The position numbers were made by a program, and so were the translations under genes. Positions 35,710 through 47,600 of a stretch of 64,000 nt of DNA are shown here, piece by piece. Under the pieces are notes generated by a model, which saw only the letters and a list, made by a program, of their open reading frames with translations, was not told where the DNA came from and did no database searches. The stretch's first letter is position 1, and every line of letters begins with the position of its first letter. Source of the DNA: Coprinellus micaceus (taxonomy: Eukaryota; Basidiomycota; Agaricomycetes; Agaricales; Psathyrellaceae); NCBI GenBank assembly GCA_951394405.1, contig OX596346.1, forward strand, positions 1,922,001 through 1,986,000, read 5' to 3'.

Positions 35710-36005
35710 TGGTCAAGGGTATTGGAAACCCGCCGGGTTTGCGGGACGGGTATGCGCGGGTACGGGTACGGGTAGACGTCCGCATACCCGTGGCGTTTAA
35801 AACGAGCTCAAGAACGTCCAAAACGGACAAAAGCTCGGCGGGTTATGAGTGATTTATTCAATTCACTCATATCTCCACCATTTCTGATCCGTTTTGGGTG
35901 TTCTTGGGCTCGTTCGACGCGGGAAACCCGCCGGGTTGCGGGTCAGGGTTCCCACGGGTACGGGTACGGGTCGCTGCGCCGCTACCCGCGGGTTACCCGT
36001 GACCA
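35710..36005. mobile_element. MITE-like element with GGGTACGGGTACGGGT subterminal repeats
   Basis: The left end TGGTCAAGGGTA and the right end (reverse complement) TGGTCACGGGTA differ by one base. Just inside, GAAACCCGCCGGGTTTGCGGG at about 35726 recurs as a direct copy at about 35921, each followed by GGGTACGGGTACGGGT. The interior can fold: AACGAGCTCAAGAACGTCC at about 35801 pairs imperfectly with the GTGTTCTTGGGCTCGTT segment at about 35896. At 296 bp and non-coding, it fits a non-autonomous hAT-like element. I do not see a target-site duplication, so the ends are approximate. Confidence 0.6.
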
Positions 36006-38870
36006 CGCTGCGTAGGCGCCCGGGTGGTCGGGCGTAAACTGTAGTGTATATTATAATTGAATTGGACACGTTTATTGTGCAATTATAATTGTTTCATTTT
36101 GTCCATATCCTAGCAGGTGTTGGCGATTGTTCGCGCGAGCGAATCGGTGTAAACTGTGCGCTAGGACTGGCGAGAACCGGGGAATTTTCCCAGCGCTGTC
36201 GGATCTCACTGGGAAGCATGGTCCTACGATAAAGCCCGAGCACAAATTTAACCAATAAGGTATTTGGTCGGTAGTGGAACCATCCGTTTTGTAACATATC
36301 GTGCTTTCTATACGATTAAATTTCATAATTGGAGTGTTGCCAGATGTTACCCGGTTACCCCCTCCCACCGTGACTACTTCGGCGAACCCTTCTCCAGACA
36401 AACGGCGCTCAATGGGCCTCGTTTCCCTTTTGAGACGTCGTGTTCGTGCCGAATGAAACTTCTGTTTGTCGTGTATCTCTTGGGCCGCTTAAATCCAAAG
36501 GATATCTAAGAAGTACTCAATCGCTTTCGATGAGCCGCGGAATAGTGGCTCGCCTAGTTCAGGAGTGTCGGGGCGGTCACAGTGCAGCCCCCAACCACGC
36601 GGCCCGGGATGTCTCAAGTGATTGCACCAACGGGAGGCGAAAACGCAAATCCACATCGTGGGCCGTCGGAACCAACAGCACTGTTCCCTTATGTGGTAGG
36701 TGAGAGGAGAGGAGGTCCTTTCATTTCATCAGAGGCGGGATGTTCCTCACCTCACCTCCTTTCTCGTGCACGGCTGCCCACTCAGCGATACGTTGGGTCA
36801 TTCTTCCTTCGCTATTGCACCGAACTGTTGCAGACGCACCATATCGGTATCCCCAATCACTTGGCGTTTGCTGGGGTGTATTTTTAGTAATGGATCGTGT
36901 CTGATGTCGTCCCGTGCCCCGATGTCACCTATGCCTCTCCGTTGCCTCAGGACTGATCACCGACGGGGTAAGAGAAAGCCACCAGGCCTACCTGATTGGC
37001 AACCCTGGTGTCCATGATATGTCCTGGTCTGAGCCACGGGCTCTCGCCATATCACAGCCGGCAGCCCTCAAAACCCCAGCACCGCATTGATGGCATAGCG
37101 TGGTTGTCTCGTCAAGTTGATGAGGCATTGACGCACTGCATCATAGCAACACCCCCTGTCGAGCTGGCTGCTGGCTTTAACCTTCCCCAGAGTGGGGCGA
37201 ACTATGGGAAGATAGAATCAGCGGATAACCCGAATTCTGGCTCCGCAAAACGATTGCAGTGATGGGCGCTTAAAATGGTGGAACAGTTTTCGCGCGCCGG
37301 GGCAAAGTGCCTCGAAGGTCTGGTATAAACCGCATGGAAGAAGTGCGCACCAGCTCGATTTATCATCTGCGGGCTTCGAACGTTGTGTGGGCCGGCTGGG
37401 TGGATATCGCTCTCGAATGTATTCCCTCCGGTACAAAGGGAGCGTCTGACCACCATCCCAAATTGCGTGCTCTAACTTCTGGGTACTGATGTAGCACCTT
37501 GTGGGTGCATTATCCTGGCTACAGGGGGATAGGTATCCCTTCTCGGTCTCCCAACAGCACGCTTCATCGCGGCCCGATGGAGGCGCCGGTGCTGAAAGGG
37601 TTTCTTAAGGTCCCGAAGGCAGAATGTGCGCACCTCGCGGTATGTGTGTATGTATTGGAATTTGAAACCATCCAAACTCGGTGAAGCCAAAGGCTCGGGC
37701 GACAGGATCGCGCTGTATTTGCCTCCTCAGGGGTGGCTCTTAATAGCAGCCGATAGGTCTTCTCGAAGGCTTCGCTAATTCGGGTAGTAGCCCCCGCGAT
37801 ATGGATCCAATACTGGCGTGATGAACTGATCCCAGGTTCTTGCTCCTTTCCCTAGAAAGCGACTCGGACTTGGTCATTGATCCCACTGTCGACCTCCCGA
37901 GTCGACTCGGCCTCCGAATTGGTGTTGTCTCAACGTACGAAGGTATAGCTGGACACTCGCTTGGGTAGGGTGCCAGGGTGAGCTTTACGCTGAAACAGTT
38001 GATTTTCCCTTGGTCCAGGGGCGAAAGCAGTGAATGGTACTATTGCAGTTTCAAATTCTGATGCGAAACCGGAGCCCCTCCCAGGGACCCATCCCCCGAC
38101 CCGTCTCGATCCGTTCAATACAAAGGTGGCGTACAACAACCTATCAATTGGTCTGAAGGACGTCCAGCGTGATGTAGTTGTCGCTTCAAGACTATCTCTG
38201 GGGTGGTTGTTGTTGTGTGTGCGTGGCCTACACCATAACACTTCTGCGATGTAGGGACAACGCAATTAGCTTAGGGATCCACGCTCCCTCAATTTCGAAT
38301 CCCCCACTCCAAAGCTCTCCGATTCTTGTGATTCCCTGAGAGAAAGTAGCCAATAAGACGGCCACCCTAGTGAAGCGCGCTGGGAGGGCAGTGGACGTGC
38401 CCCGCGTGGGTGTTGTTTTGGCTGATTTGGAACTGCCCCGCAGTCTGCGATGATAGGCGGTCGTGTGGTCCTCAATTATGCAAGGCTGTGACGAATGCGG
38501 ACAGGATGAGTTGTTCAGAAACCTAGGTGAGAGGAGAGGCACGAGAGCCACGTAGCGAAGGGAGTACTATCTAAGGGCAGGTTGTGGGCGGGTGTTTCGT
38601 GTTTCAATATGCAGTCCCCCTGGGGAACTTTGGTGTGGGCTTCGGAATCACCGTAACAATCCCAGCTCTGTCAGAGCATATAAGGCTTGATCAGCCTGAG
38701 CATCAGACGGGCGATCATGGCAGCGACGATAGGCAAAACCGGCTCTTACCAACCTTGACAGGACGGTCACGGAAACCGTGATGTTGGTACACTCCCGAGA
38801 CAGGAACGTGCAATGAGGATTGGTGTTGACGGCGTAGGCGGGCGATATGAACGAGGATCTACGCAGACAG
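36006..38870. other. 2.9 kb without a supportable gene
   Basis: Open frames are short and overlapping on both strands, several rich in Ser/Arg/Pro. AT-rich around 36040-36110. Nothing matches a family I know and I could not splice longer frames. Probably decayed genic or transposon sequence. Confidence 0.35.
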
Positions 38871-39115
38871 TGTCGAAAAACTCCGACCTGGCGTTCCAAC
38901 AGTCCAGCTGTTGGACCCCGTTGGCGTGCCGTTGGTCCATGGCCAGCGCTGTTGCATGCCCTGCCAAAGCTTAATTGGCGGGCGTTGGCGATGCGCTAGA
39001 CCTGGACCGCAACAGAGATACCAACAGTTCTGGAATTCAGTCCAACGGCTTCTTGACTGGAAGCCGTTGAAGTCCGTTGGACCAAGGTCCAACGCCAGTA
39101 CGGAATTTTCCGACA
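38871..39115. mobile_element. 245-bp MITE with CCAACAG/CCGTTGG repeats
   Basis: The left end TGTCGAAAAACTCCGACCTG continues GCGTT. The right end in reverse complement reads TGTCGGAAAATTCCGTACTG and also continues GCGTT, about 80% identical. Inside are palindromic and repeated CCAACAGTCCAGCTGTTGG, CCGTTGGTCCATGG, CCAACGGCTTC and CCGTTGGACC motifs. Non-coding. Size, matching ends and internal subterminal repeats fit a miniature inverted-repeat transposon. A target-site duplication is not evident. Confidence 0.7.
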
Positions 39116-39170
39116 AGTTATCAGCTAGCCATCTATAATCGATGGGAATGCTCCAAGAATGGAGGCCTAC

Positions 39171-39503
39171 CTAGCGAACGTCAACGCCTGCTTGAACGTA
39201 GCAACGAAGGGGTCGTAGTTCCCTGAACTGGGCAGGATGGCCTCTGTAGCGGCCACGATAGATATTGGTCGTGGCATCCAGCCCGGACACACTATCTGTA
39301 GTAATTTTGGCATCTCCTTCAGCGATGACCAAGTCGTCTGGAACCAAGGCGACCAGAGCCTGTTGGGACATCGGGGATAGGTAGACGAGTACAGACATGC
39401 TGCGGTGGAAGGAACGTGGGGGTGGGGCGTTTACGGAGAGGGACTTTTGAGGAATACAGAGGTCAGGTAGACGGTGTATTCTTATAGTTGGCCAGCATTT
39501 CAA
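39171..39503 (-). CDS. Hypothetical protein fragment, weakly kinase-N-lobe-like
   Basis: A minus-strand frame of about 110 codons with coding-like composition. The second half (from the Met of MSVLVYLSPMSQQALVAL, about residue 36) leads to GLDATTNIYRGRYRGHPAQF, which loosely recalls the glycine-loop/beta-strand region of Agaricomycete protein kinases (a usual form is DVYRGRYxGxxVAxK). The catalytic lysine position does not match and no kinase C-lobe follows. The sequence runs into the MITE at 39115. Truncated or wrong. Confidence 0.25.
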   Translation of the reverse strand: MKCWPTIRIHRLPDLCIPQKSLSVNAPPPRSFHRSMSVLVYLSPMSQQALVALVPDDLVIAEGDAKITTDSVSGLDATTNIYRGRYRGHPAQFRELRPLRCYVQAGVDVR

Positions 39504-39639
39504 CGAACGGGGCTTTGGCTTGGGGCATCAGGTGTTTTACGGGTGTGACACCCTGTAAGGCTGTAAATGGGATCCGGGTGGTGTGTGCAAATATCGCAAA
39601 TCAATTAAAATTGCCGGAGACACGGCGCCTCATGTCACC

Positions 39640-42200
39640 TAGGTCACCCAGCTGAGCTGGCTCGCCAGCTGGGCTGGGCTGAGTGCGGGCTCAGCTGTAG
39701 GACGCCGGCTGAGCTGTAAATCAGTGAGCTGAGCGGCTAGCTGAGCCAGGTGAGATGTTGCTCAGCTTATGCAAGGTGGGCTCAGCTCACATCCCAGCTG
39801 AGCCCGTCCAGCTGAGTCCAGCTGAGTCTAGCTGAGCAGCCTTAGCTGGGCCGACGATAACCACGCCCAACATTTGTAAAATATTTTGCGAAAGGGCTGG
39901 CTCAGCCCATCTCAGCTCAGCTGGCTCAGCCGCAGGGCTGAGCCTCTGTCACGCATCTGTCACGCTTTGTGTATGTTTGTATATGTTTGTCACATCCATG
40001 TCACACCTCGCAAAATTGGATAATGACATCATATCAAATAAAAATAATTATGATGTCATGGTGATAAGATCTATCAATGAGGTCATGATCGTCAGGCACA
40101 GGATGATGTCACACTCATTTAGATAAGAAACAGGCTGATTGCGATGAGCCTGATTGCACTCAGTTCCTGGCTGATAAGGATGGTTTTGGTACCGTTCGAA
40201 AGCCCTTATTCGGGGCTTTCAATGCATGTAACGTTTCCAGAACCCATTCAATACAGCTGTCAAAAATAAGCATTTTCGTCGATTTCTCATGATTTGGGTG
40301 CTTGCGAGTGCCATTCCATCTCAATGCCTGCTCTCTGATGCCCGGTTATTGTATAAACGGTGTGAGGGTGGTGCAGAGTCTCCGTAATACCACTTATACC
40401 ACTTTTACCTATCCCCTGTCTTCATAAAGCAACCAAAAACTGTAAAAACCTCGTGATCTGCAAGTGCGAAGGTCATTTCATGCTGCCCTGACACTCCAGA
40501 TGGCCAAATAAATATTTGAAAGTGTTATATGTGTTCCGTACTACCTCTTACAGGATCTCCCCCATCTTAAATGCACACCAGTCCTGCTGAATTCAGCTCA
40601 AAGTGCCAAAAGTGATGAGCAACAGCTATATTCGTGCCCATTCAGTATGATGGAGACCGTGGGACAGTTGGCCACCATACACATAAAAACCAGGCCTTAA
40701 AATGATGCAGAATACAAAAGACCGGAAAGAAAACGGAGCACACATGCCCAAGATGTAGCAGGAACACTGCCAGCTTGCAGCAGTTGTGCTGAACAACTTT
40801 GCACTTCAGTTACAACTGGTACCAAATGGACAGTTTGGGCTATTCCATAGCAATGGGTGGTCTGTTTGCTTAGGTGTCTTTTGACATTTGTATTCGTGGA
40901 TGACCTTCTCCCAATTCCATAGACCAAAATGTGTGTGAACTATTGCGGGTGCCTCAAACAAGTGATACATCGGTTTTCGCACAGCTTATTTCAGAGCTGG
41001 TTGCAATGCATGGGGCTTGTCTGGTACTCAAAGCTGCAGTCCATACCATATGAGGTCACTATCCCAATACCTTCTAAGTGAGCTGAGAGTGTGTGTTTAT
41101 AAGCCCATGCCATGGAACAAGCATGCATCTACCATGCACACCACCATATGAGGTCAGGCAAATTTGATGAGGGGATCTTGTGTGATTTATTGGTGATAGC
41201 ATATGGCTGGGTGATTACACTGCATGTGTCTGCCACCCCCCAATGTCAAGATCTGTTCGCTAATAACCCAAATACATCTGAACCCCAGCGTGTAAGGGAC
41301 CGTTGCATGTTGCATGGTGGTACTGGCCCTCACATAACACCCTATGCAGTCAAGCAAAATCAGGGGATGTGATCTTGTGTGATTTATGGGTGGTAGTAGG
41401 AAGCTGGATGACCACATTACATGTGTTCACTTGCCTCTACCACTGAAACTTGTCTTCTAATTATCCAAATACTCCTGAAACTGCAGTAGTCCTGGCCCTT
41501 CCTGTCCACCCAGTTTGTGCTGGAAAGGTTTTGCTAATCACATTCTCCACCAAACTAAGCCAAATGGTGTCCTTGCAAATCCTAGTATTGAGAAAACCAC
41601 TATTTGACATGTGTCAGTACCTCATTTGATTACCTACTATACAAATCCAGATAGAGGCCGCCAAGCGCTTTCTAACGATACCAAAATCACCCTTATCGGA
41701 CAAGAATTGACCATGATATCACACATGCGAATATCAATAGTCTTATCTAAATGAGCATCATTTTGGATCTATGACATCATATCTATTTGTGTATGTATGC
41801 CATCATCATTTGTTTGTTTGTCATGTTTGTCTTTGTTTGTTGTGTCACATATTGGTCACATCTGTCACCATGTGACCATCACACCTCAGCTGAGCTGAGC
41901 CAGCTTCAGCTCAGCCGCATAGACCAGCTCAGCTGGGTTATGTGGGTGTGAGGCTCAGCCCAATGACACTGGGCTGAGCTAGCTATGCGTTGGCTGAGGT
42001 CAGCTGAGGGCAGCTGAGCACGCACCCCCAGCTCAGCCGCACAAGCTGAGTCCACTCCAGCTCAGCTGAACATCGCTCAGCTGGGCTCAGCGAGCAGCTC
42101 AGCTCACTGATTTACAGCTCAGCCAGCATCCTACAGCTGAGCCCGCACTCAGCCCAGCCCAGCTGGCAACCCAGCTGGCCGGCTCTAAGCCGGGCAGCTG
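39640..42200. mobile_element. 2.5-kb non-autonomous DNA transposon rich in GCTGAGC
   Basis: Positions 39665-39734 match the reverse complement of 42098-42166 over 70 bases with two differences (core CCAGCTGGGCTGGGCTGAGT). Both ends are packed with GCTGAGC/GCTCAGC in both orientations for 200-300 bp, typical of hAT-like subterminal repeats. The interior (40000-41880) is AT-rich, with no coding potential, and carries GTTTGT and TGTCAC repeats near both ends. Flanking ATGTCACC (left) and ATGTTACG (right) could be a decayed 8-bp target duplication, but this is uncertain, as are the exact ends. No transposase gene inside, so it would depend on one elsewhere. Confidence 0.8.
41135..41445. repeat. 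Two diverged direct repeats inside the GCTGAGC element
   Basis: The units at about 41140-41240 and 41325-41430 share GGGGAT(C/G)TTGTGTGATTTAT and similar flanks (CACATAACACC/CACCATATGAGG, then CTGGATGACCACATTACATGTG-like text). The repeat is internal and non-coding. Confidence 0.5.
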
Positions 42201-42481
42201 ATGTTACGCTTCGCTTCACACCTCCTATCCTACCCTCGCACTGCCACCACTTTATTTCTTTTTTCTCTTTTTATGACTCATAGTGATGTAGGACTCCGCA
42301 GCTACCCCGCAGCTACCCCTGACTCATGTGGAGTATACGCTCCACAACTCCGCAGCTACCTTTGATCTAGACTCCACGCGCTCCACTACCTACTCCACGC
42401 GCCTCACTATTTACTCCACTCACCCCACTATTACCTCACTATTCGTCATACGCAGCTATCTTGTGACTCACACCAATTAGG

Positions 42482-42489
42482 TATAAATA
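42482..42489 (+). promoter_or_regulatory. Probable TATA box of the retroelement LTR
   Basis: TATAAATA in otherwise GC/CTCC-rich LTR-like DNA, about 530 bp before the open gag frame. Transcription would start near 42510. Confidence 0.55.
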
Positions 42490-42705
42490 CTCCGTAGTAC
42501 GACCCATGTAGCTTAGCTTGTTATACTTTAATCTTAGTCCCCTTTCGCCCACTCCATCACTCCGCTCCCATTCAATAAGCTCCTGCAAGACTTCCGCAAC
42601 TCCACAAGACTCCCTCCGCACCACGCACCATAGCCAAGACAGTGAACGCCACTGAGAACCTTCCACACTCCACTATTGTCAAGTAGTGAACCCGCCGTGT
42701 GACGA

Positions 42706-42794
42706 CGCCAGACTTGCCTAGCAGACCGCCAAACTAGGGAGCATCTGTAAGCCGGACTTGACTAGAAGATCGCCAAACTAGTAAGCATCCGAGA
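42706..42794. repeat. Tandem 44-bp repeat in the retroelement leader
   Basis: Two copies of a unit reading ACTTG(C/A)CTAG(C/A)AGA(C/T)CGCC, each then AAACTAG and AGCATC. The unit lies in the untranslated leader where primer binding and packaging signals would be. Its role is unknown. Confidence 0.7.
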
Positions 42795-43017
42795 GTATCC
42801 GTGGACCCCTGACGTGTCATAGAGGAACGATCAAGTCTGATACCAGTGCAACGTTCTATCGATCAATAGACGTGTGACTGACCCGCGCGACATCCCAGAA
42901 GCTATTAGGAATAGGGGGATAGTACGACTAAGAAGCCGACCAGTGACGGACAACGCCAACTCCCTCATCGAGGTCGTAACAGAATAACAAGCTCCAACAA
43001 CGTTGCCTTCGTTCTAA

Positions 43018-44697
43018 ACGAACGCAACAAGCCAACAACACCAGGATCAACGAAGCAGACCGCCGACTCCAGAAACACCAGAACTATCGTGTTTTGGGAA
43101 TCATCACACCTTCAGTAGACTCGATAAGCTCGATTACGGGTGTGAAGAGAACGAAGACGGAAACACCTGGACCATCTGCAAACGTCAACTGTGTCCATAC
43201 GGACTTCAATATCCGTGCGATACCGCAGAAGTAGACCAATCAAGAACACCAGCCCACGACGACGAACACGAAAAAGACTACGTACACAGGTCTAGGCAAA
43301 ATCAGATAAGCCAACACAGAGAACGTCAAGCACAAGCCATCGAGATCCACTTGATCAACAAACAAAGATCAAAGAATCTCCAAGAGCAACAAGTAAAGCA
43401 ATTACTTGAACAACAAGCCACCAAGAAGGCAAAGGAAGAAGGCCTAGCACTAAGTTTCCACTCCACCGGAATCACACCGTTTGGATCGCAAGCACCATCG
43501 CCAGTATCCCATCAGGGTAAACCATACGAAAGACAAGCGTCTAGATCTAGACAAGGATCACGAGCACAAACACCAAAGACAGAACATCCGATACCGAGTT
43601 TTTTTGGACCACCAGCACCGCCACTCGTATCGTATCCATCAGCAATCAAAGAACAAACCGAAGGGAATTCCCCTGAACAAAAAGAAGACATCGACGAAAC
43701 AATGTCTGACCACGGAGATCCCCCAAACCCCGAGAACCCACCAGCCATCAATACCACTACGATCACCGGATCCGACGCCAAGGTATCTGTCAAAGACTAT
43801 GACGGGGACCGAACGCGCTTCCAAGCTTTCAAAGACTCGGTGGAACTTTACTTCGAATTCTATCAAGAACAATTTGAAGGAAAAGACCGAAAGAAGATAG
43901 TCCTTGTTCTTTCAAAGCTAACAAGTGGAGAAGCTCTGATATGGAGGAAACTCTATATGAAATCAGAGGAATACAAGTCCGACAAGTACAACGAATTTTG
44001 GATCAAACTCGAAAAGACGTTCAAGAAACAATACCAGGAAGATGATGCACACTACTATCTCAAGAACAAACAGCAATCACCGAAAGAATCGGCTCAAACC
44101 TTCATCACCAACTGGAGGACACTAGCAGACGCAGCCGAATTCAAGCTCGAGGGCAACGATCGCACCGCCCTCGGATACCTGAAACCACTCCTCAGAGATG
44201 GGCTAGTCAAAAGAATGGCCCAACAACTCGACGAACCTACCGATTTCGAAGAATGGGTGAAAGCAGCCATCACCTTCGACAACAAATACCGACAGCAAAA
44301 CGACCAACGAATGGGGTTATCACGACCATTCTTCGCACAAGGGTTTAGACCCACACAGAAGCCAATCAAAGATCCTTATGCCATGGAAGTCGACGCCATG
44401 ACCATGGAAGAACAAACCCAGAGAAGGGAATACATGAACAAGCAAGAATGCTACAACTGCGGACGAAAAGGACACTTCGCCCGAGAATGCCGTCAACCCA
44501 AGAAACCCCGTAACGAATCATACCAAAATCGTTACGGATCTCCATCAAACAGCCGAGCTATCGCAGCTATCTCCAAGCCCCCTACCGCCGACACAGCACG
44601 ACACATCCGGTCTCTTCTGGCCCAATACACGGGTGCAGAAGAAGAAAGAATCTTCGCCGACTTCAGGAGCATGCAGCTTGAACCGGATTTTCAGTGA
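43018..44697 (+). CDS. gag: Retrotransposon Gag polyprotein with CCHC zinc knuckle
   Basis: One frame is open from just after a TAA near 43015 to TGA 44697. The first in-frame ATG is at 43702 (MSDHGDPPNPENPP), so either Gag starts there (about 331 aa) or an upstream ATG is supplied by splicing or a non-AUG start. The open upstream part is coding-like, with a Gln-rich helix (NLQEQQVKQLLEQQATKKA). The capsid-like region (about FQAFKDSVELYFEFYQEQF to AAITFDNKYRQ) fits the retrotransposon-gag fold. The zinc knuckle CYNCGRKGHFARECRQ at 44450-44497 would bind RNA. Gag assembles the virus-like particle. It ends four bases into pol, which is in the -1 frame. Confidence 0.85.
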   Translation, partial: TNATSQQHQDQRSRPPTPETPELSCFGNHHTFSRLDKLDYGCEENEDGNTWTICKRQLCPYGLQYPCDTAEVDQSRTPAHDDEHEKDYVHRSRQNQISQHRERQAQAIEIHLINKQRSKNLQEQQVKQLLEQQATKKAKEEGLALSFHSTGITPFGSQAPSPVSHQGKPYERQASRSRQGSRAQTPKTEHPIPSFFGPPAPPLVSYPSAIKEQTEGNSPEQKEDIDETMSDHGDPPNPENPPAINTTTITGSDAKVSVKDYDGDRTRFQAFKDSVELYFEFYQEQFEGKDRKKIVLVLSKLTSGEALIWRKLYMKSEEYKSDKYNEFWIKLEKTFKKQYQEDDAHYYLKNKQQSPKESAQTFITNWRTLADAAEFKLEGNDRTALGYLKPLLRDGLVKRMAQQLDEPTDFEEWVKAAITFDNKYRQQNDQRMGLSRPFFAQGFRPTQKPIKDPYAMEVDAMTMEEQTQRREYMNKQECYNCGRKGHFARECRQPKKPRNESYQNRYGSPSNSRAIAAISKPPTADTARHIRSLLAQYTGAEEERIFADFRSMQLEPDFQ

Positions 44698-47600
44698 AGG
44701 AGGAACAATCGGCTATCTCTCCATCGCTGTGCATCCGATCCATGCTGATAGCCGAGACAAGTAACCAAAGCATGCACATCCCTGTCCGCATCACTCAAGA
44801 GGACCGAAACATCGACACCCGAGGTTTCATCGATTGCGGCGCAGGAGGAAAGTTCATAGACTCCAAATTCGCTCAAAACTACCAAATCAAGACCACCCCA
44901 CTCCGTTACCCCATTGAAGCCAAAAACGTCGATGGAACCCCCAATAAGCATGGGACCATCACCCACTACGTCAGACTCCCTATCACCATCAATCAGAAGA
45001 CCAAGACCCACCAACTTTTTGTTTGTGGCCTTGGGAAACAAACCGTCATTCTAGGTTTCCCTTGGCTCCAAGATGAAAACCCGATTATAGATTGGAAGCT
45101 TGGCACTCTGACGTGGCGAACACCTGACACCGACCCAGTATCGATCAAAATCTCCGAAATAGAACTGGACCCACAGATAGAAGTCGAAGTCTTCTATCTC
45201 CAAAACGACGAACTCGAAGAAGAAGAGGGGATACCTGCCCCTATCTACATTGCAAGAACCACGCTATCACGCAAACTCATCCTACCCACCTACTCCGAAC
45301 ACCCCGACGAATTCAATGAGTTTGACGACTTCGATGACGAAATCGAAGAAAAGACCGAAGAAGAGATCAAGGCAAAGCTACCGGAGGCCTATCACGAATT
45401 TCTCGACGTCTTTAGCAAGAAAAACGCCGACAAATTCCCAGCCAGTACGAAATATGACCACGCGATCAACGTCAAAGACAGTTTTCAACCAAGAAGAATG
45501 AAACCATACATTCTTTCACCCGATCAGGAGAAAGAAGTCAAGGATTTCATCAAAGAAAACCTGAAATTAGGACGAATTCGACCCTCCCAATCGCCTATGG
45601 GTTCCCCAGTATTTTTCGTAAAGAAAAAGAGTGGGAAACTCCGACTTTGCCAAGATTATCGATACCTCAACGAACACACAATATCCGACGCTTATCCAAT
45701 CCCCCGAATCGACGATCTCCTCAAAAGATTCCAGAAAGCCAAGTACTTTTTCAAGATCGACTTGAAATGGGGATACAACAACGTCCGAATCAAAGAAGGG
45801 GACCAATGGAAAGCAGCCTTCTCAACCCAACGAGGATTGTTCGAACCCACAGTCATGTTTTTCGGTCTGAAAAACTCTCCACCCACCTTCCAACGACTCA
45901 TGGATGATGTCATTCAAGGACCAGACATCATTGAAGAAACCGCTCTTGTCAAAAGATCCGACAAGAATGCTCTCGTAAAAACATCCAAAGAACCCGAAGA
46001 ACCACCATGGGTGGAAGTATACATGGACGACACGCTTGGAGCAGGAGAAACCAAGGAAGAATGTCGAAAAGAAGCTTTCCGTACCCTTCGCAAGCTCAGG
46101 AAGGCCGGACTCCCCGCCAACATCGACAAATGCGCATTCGAAGTCCCAGAAGTTGATTTTCTAGGATTCATCATCGGACATGGAAAAATCCGTATGGATC
46201 CAGACAAAATCAAGGGACTAACCGAATGGCCCATCCCAACAAAGCTAAAGGAAGTGCGATCATTCCTAGGCTTTGGAAACTTCTACCGACGCTTCATCAA
46301 GAACTACTCCACTATCGCTGCCCCACTACACGCTCTACAAGGAAAGGACGTCCCATTCGGCTGGTCTGACGAATGTAACACAGCCTTCAACCTCCTTAAA
46401 GAGAAGTTCACGTCATACCCAGTACTCCACCTCCCAAATCCAGACCAGCCGTACCAGATCGAAGCAGACGCCTCCAAATATGCATCGGGAGCTGTCTTAA
46501 CCCAACTAGACGAACATGGAGCAAGACACCCGATATGCTTCATGTCGAAAATGTTCGACAGCGCCCAGAAAAACTACGAAATTTACGACAGGGAACTCCT
46601 CGCCATCATTCGCGCTCTTGAAGAATGGCGACCATTCATCCAAGGATCACCCTTCGTAACAACAGTATACTCCGACCATCAGAATCTCACGTATTGGAGG
46701 AACCCCCAACGACTCAGCCCCCGACAAGCCCGAGCATTTCTCACCCTATCGAAGTACAACTTCGAATTGAAACATCAACCAGGTACCAAGATGTTCCAAT
46801 CAGATGCTCTATCAAGACGACCCGATCTATGTTTAGACGAAGAAGATCCGAAAGAAGTCGTCATGCTTCCACCGGACTTATTCGTAAACCTGATCGACAC
46901 CGCACTCCAAGAACAAATCCTCAGCTCCGACAAAATGGAACTAGAAGCAGCCGACGCACTTAAACTCCTATTGGAAGAAGGCCCCACAGACCTCCAGAAT
47001 GACCTGCAAGACTGGACTGTGGAGACCAAAGACGACAAACACATGCTTTTCCGAAAGGGAAAAGCTTACATCCCCAACGATATTGAACTCAGACGCAAGA
47101 TTGTTCAATCACACCATGATTCAACAACCATTGGACACCCCGGCGAACTTGGAACATTCAACGCCGTCAAGGAAGATTACTGGTGGCCAGGAATGCGCAA
47201 ATTCATCAAAGCCTATGTTAAGGGATGCGCAGAATGTCAACAGTTCAAAATCAACCGACAACCCGTTAAACCCACGCTACTCCCGATCACCGGACCCAAA
47301 TCCAACCGTCCCTTTACCCAACTATCGGTTGATTTCATCACCGACCTACCACCGTCAAAAGGATACGACTCCATAATGATCGTGGTCGATCATGGTCTAA
47401 CGAAGGGGGTAATTCTTGAACCTTGCAACAAGACGATCACCGCCAAGCAAACCGCGGATGCTTTTGTTCGCCGTGTTTTCACCGATTACGGCCTTCCCGA
47501 CAAAATCATTTCAGATCGAGGCCCCCAATTCGCGTCCAAGACGTTCCGCGACCTTCTAGAACGCCTCAGAATCAACTCCGCACTATCAACTGCCTTCCAT

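Noticed and set aside
35740..36000. Internal telomere-like array
   Set aside because: The units are GGGTAC, not the fungal TTAGGG, and they are arranged as a duplicated block inside an element with inverted ends.
39640..42200. Satellite or centromeric repeat
   Set aside because: The GCTGAGC units are irregular and concentrated at two ends in inverted orientation with a unique core, which fits a transposon better.
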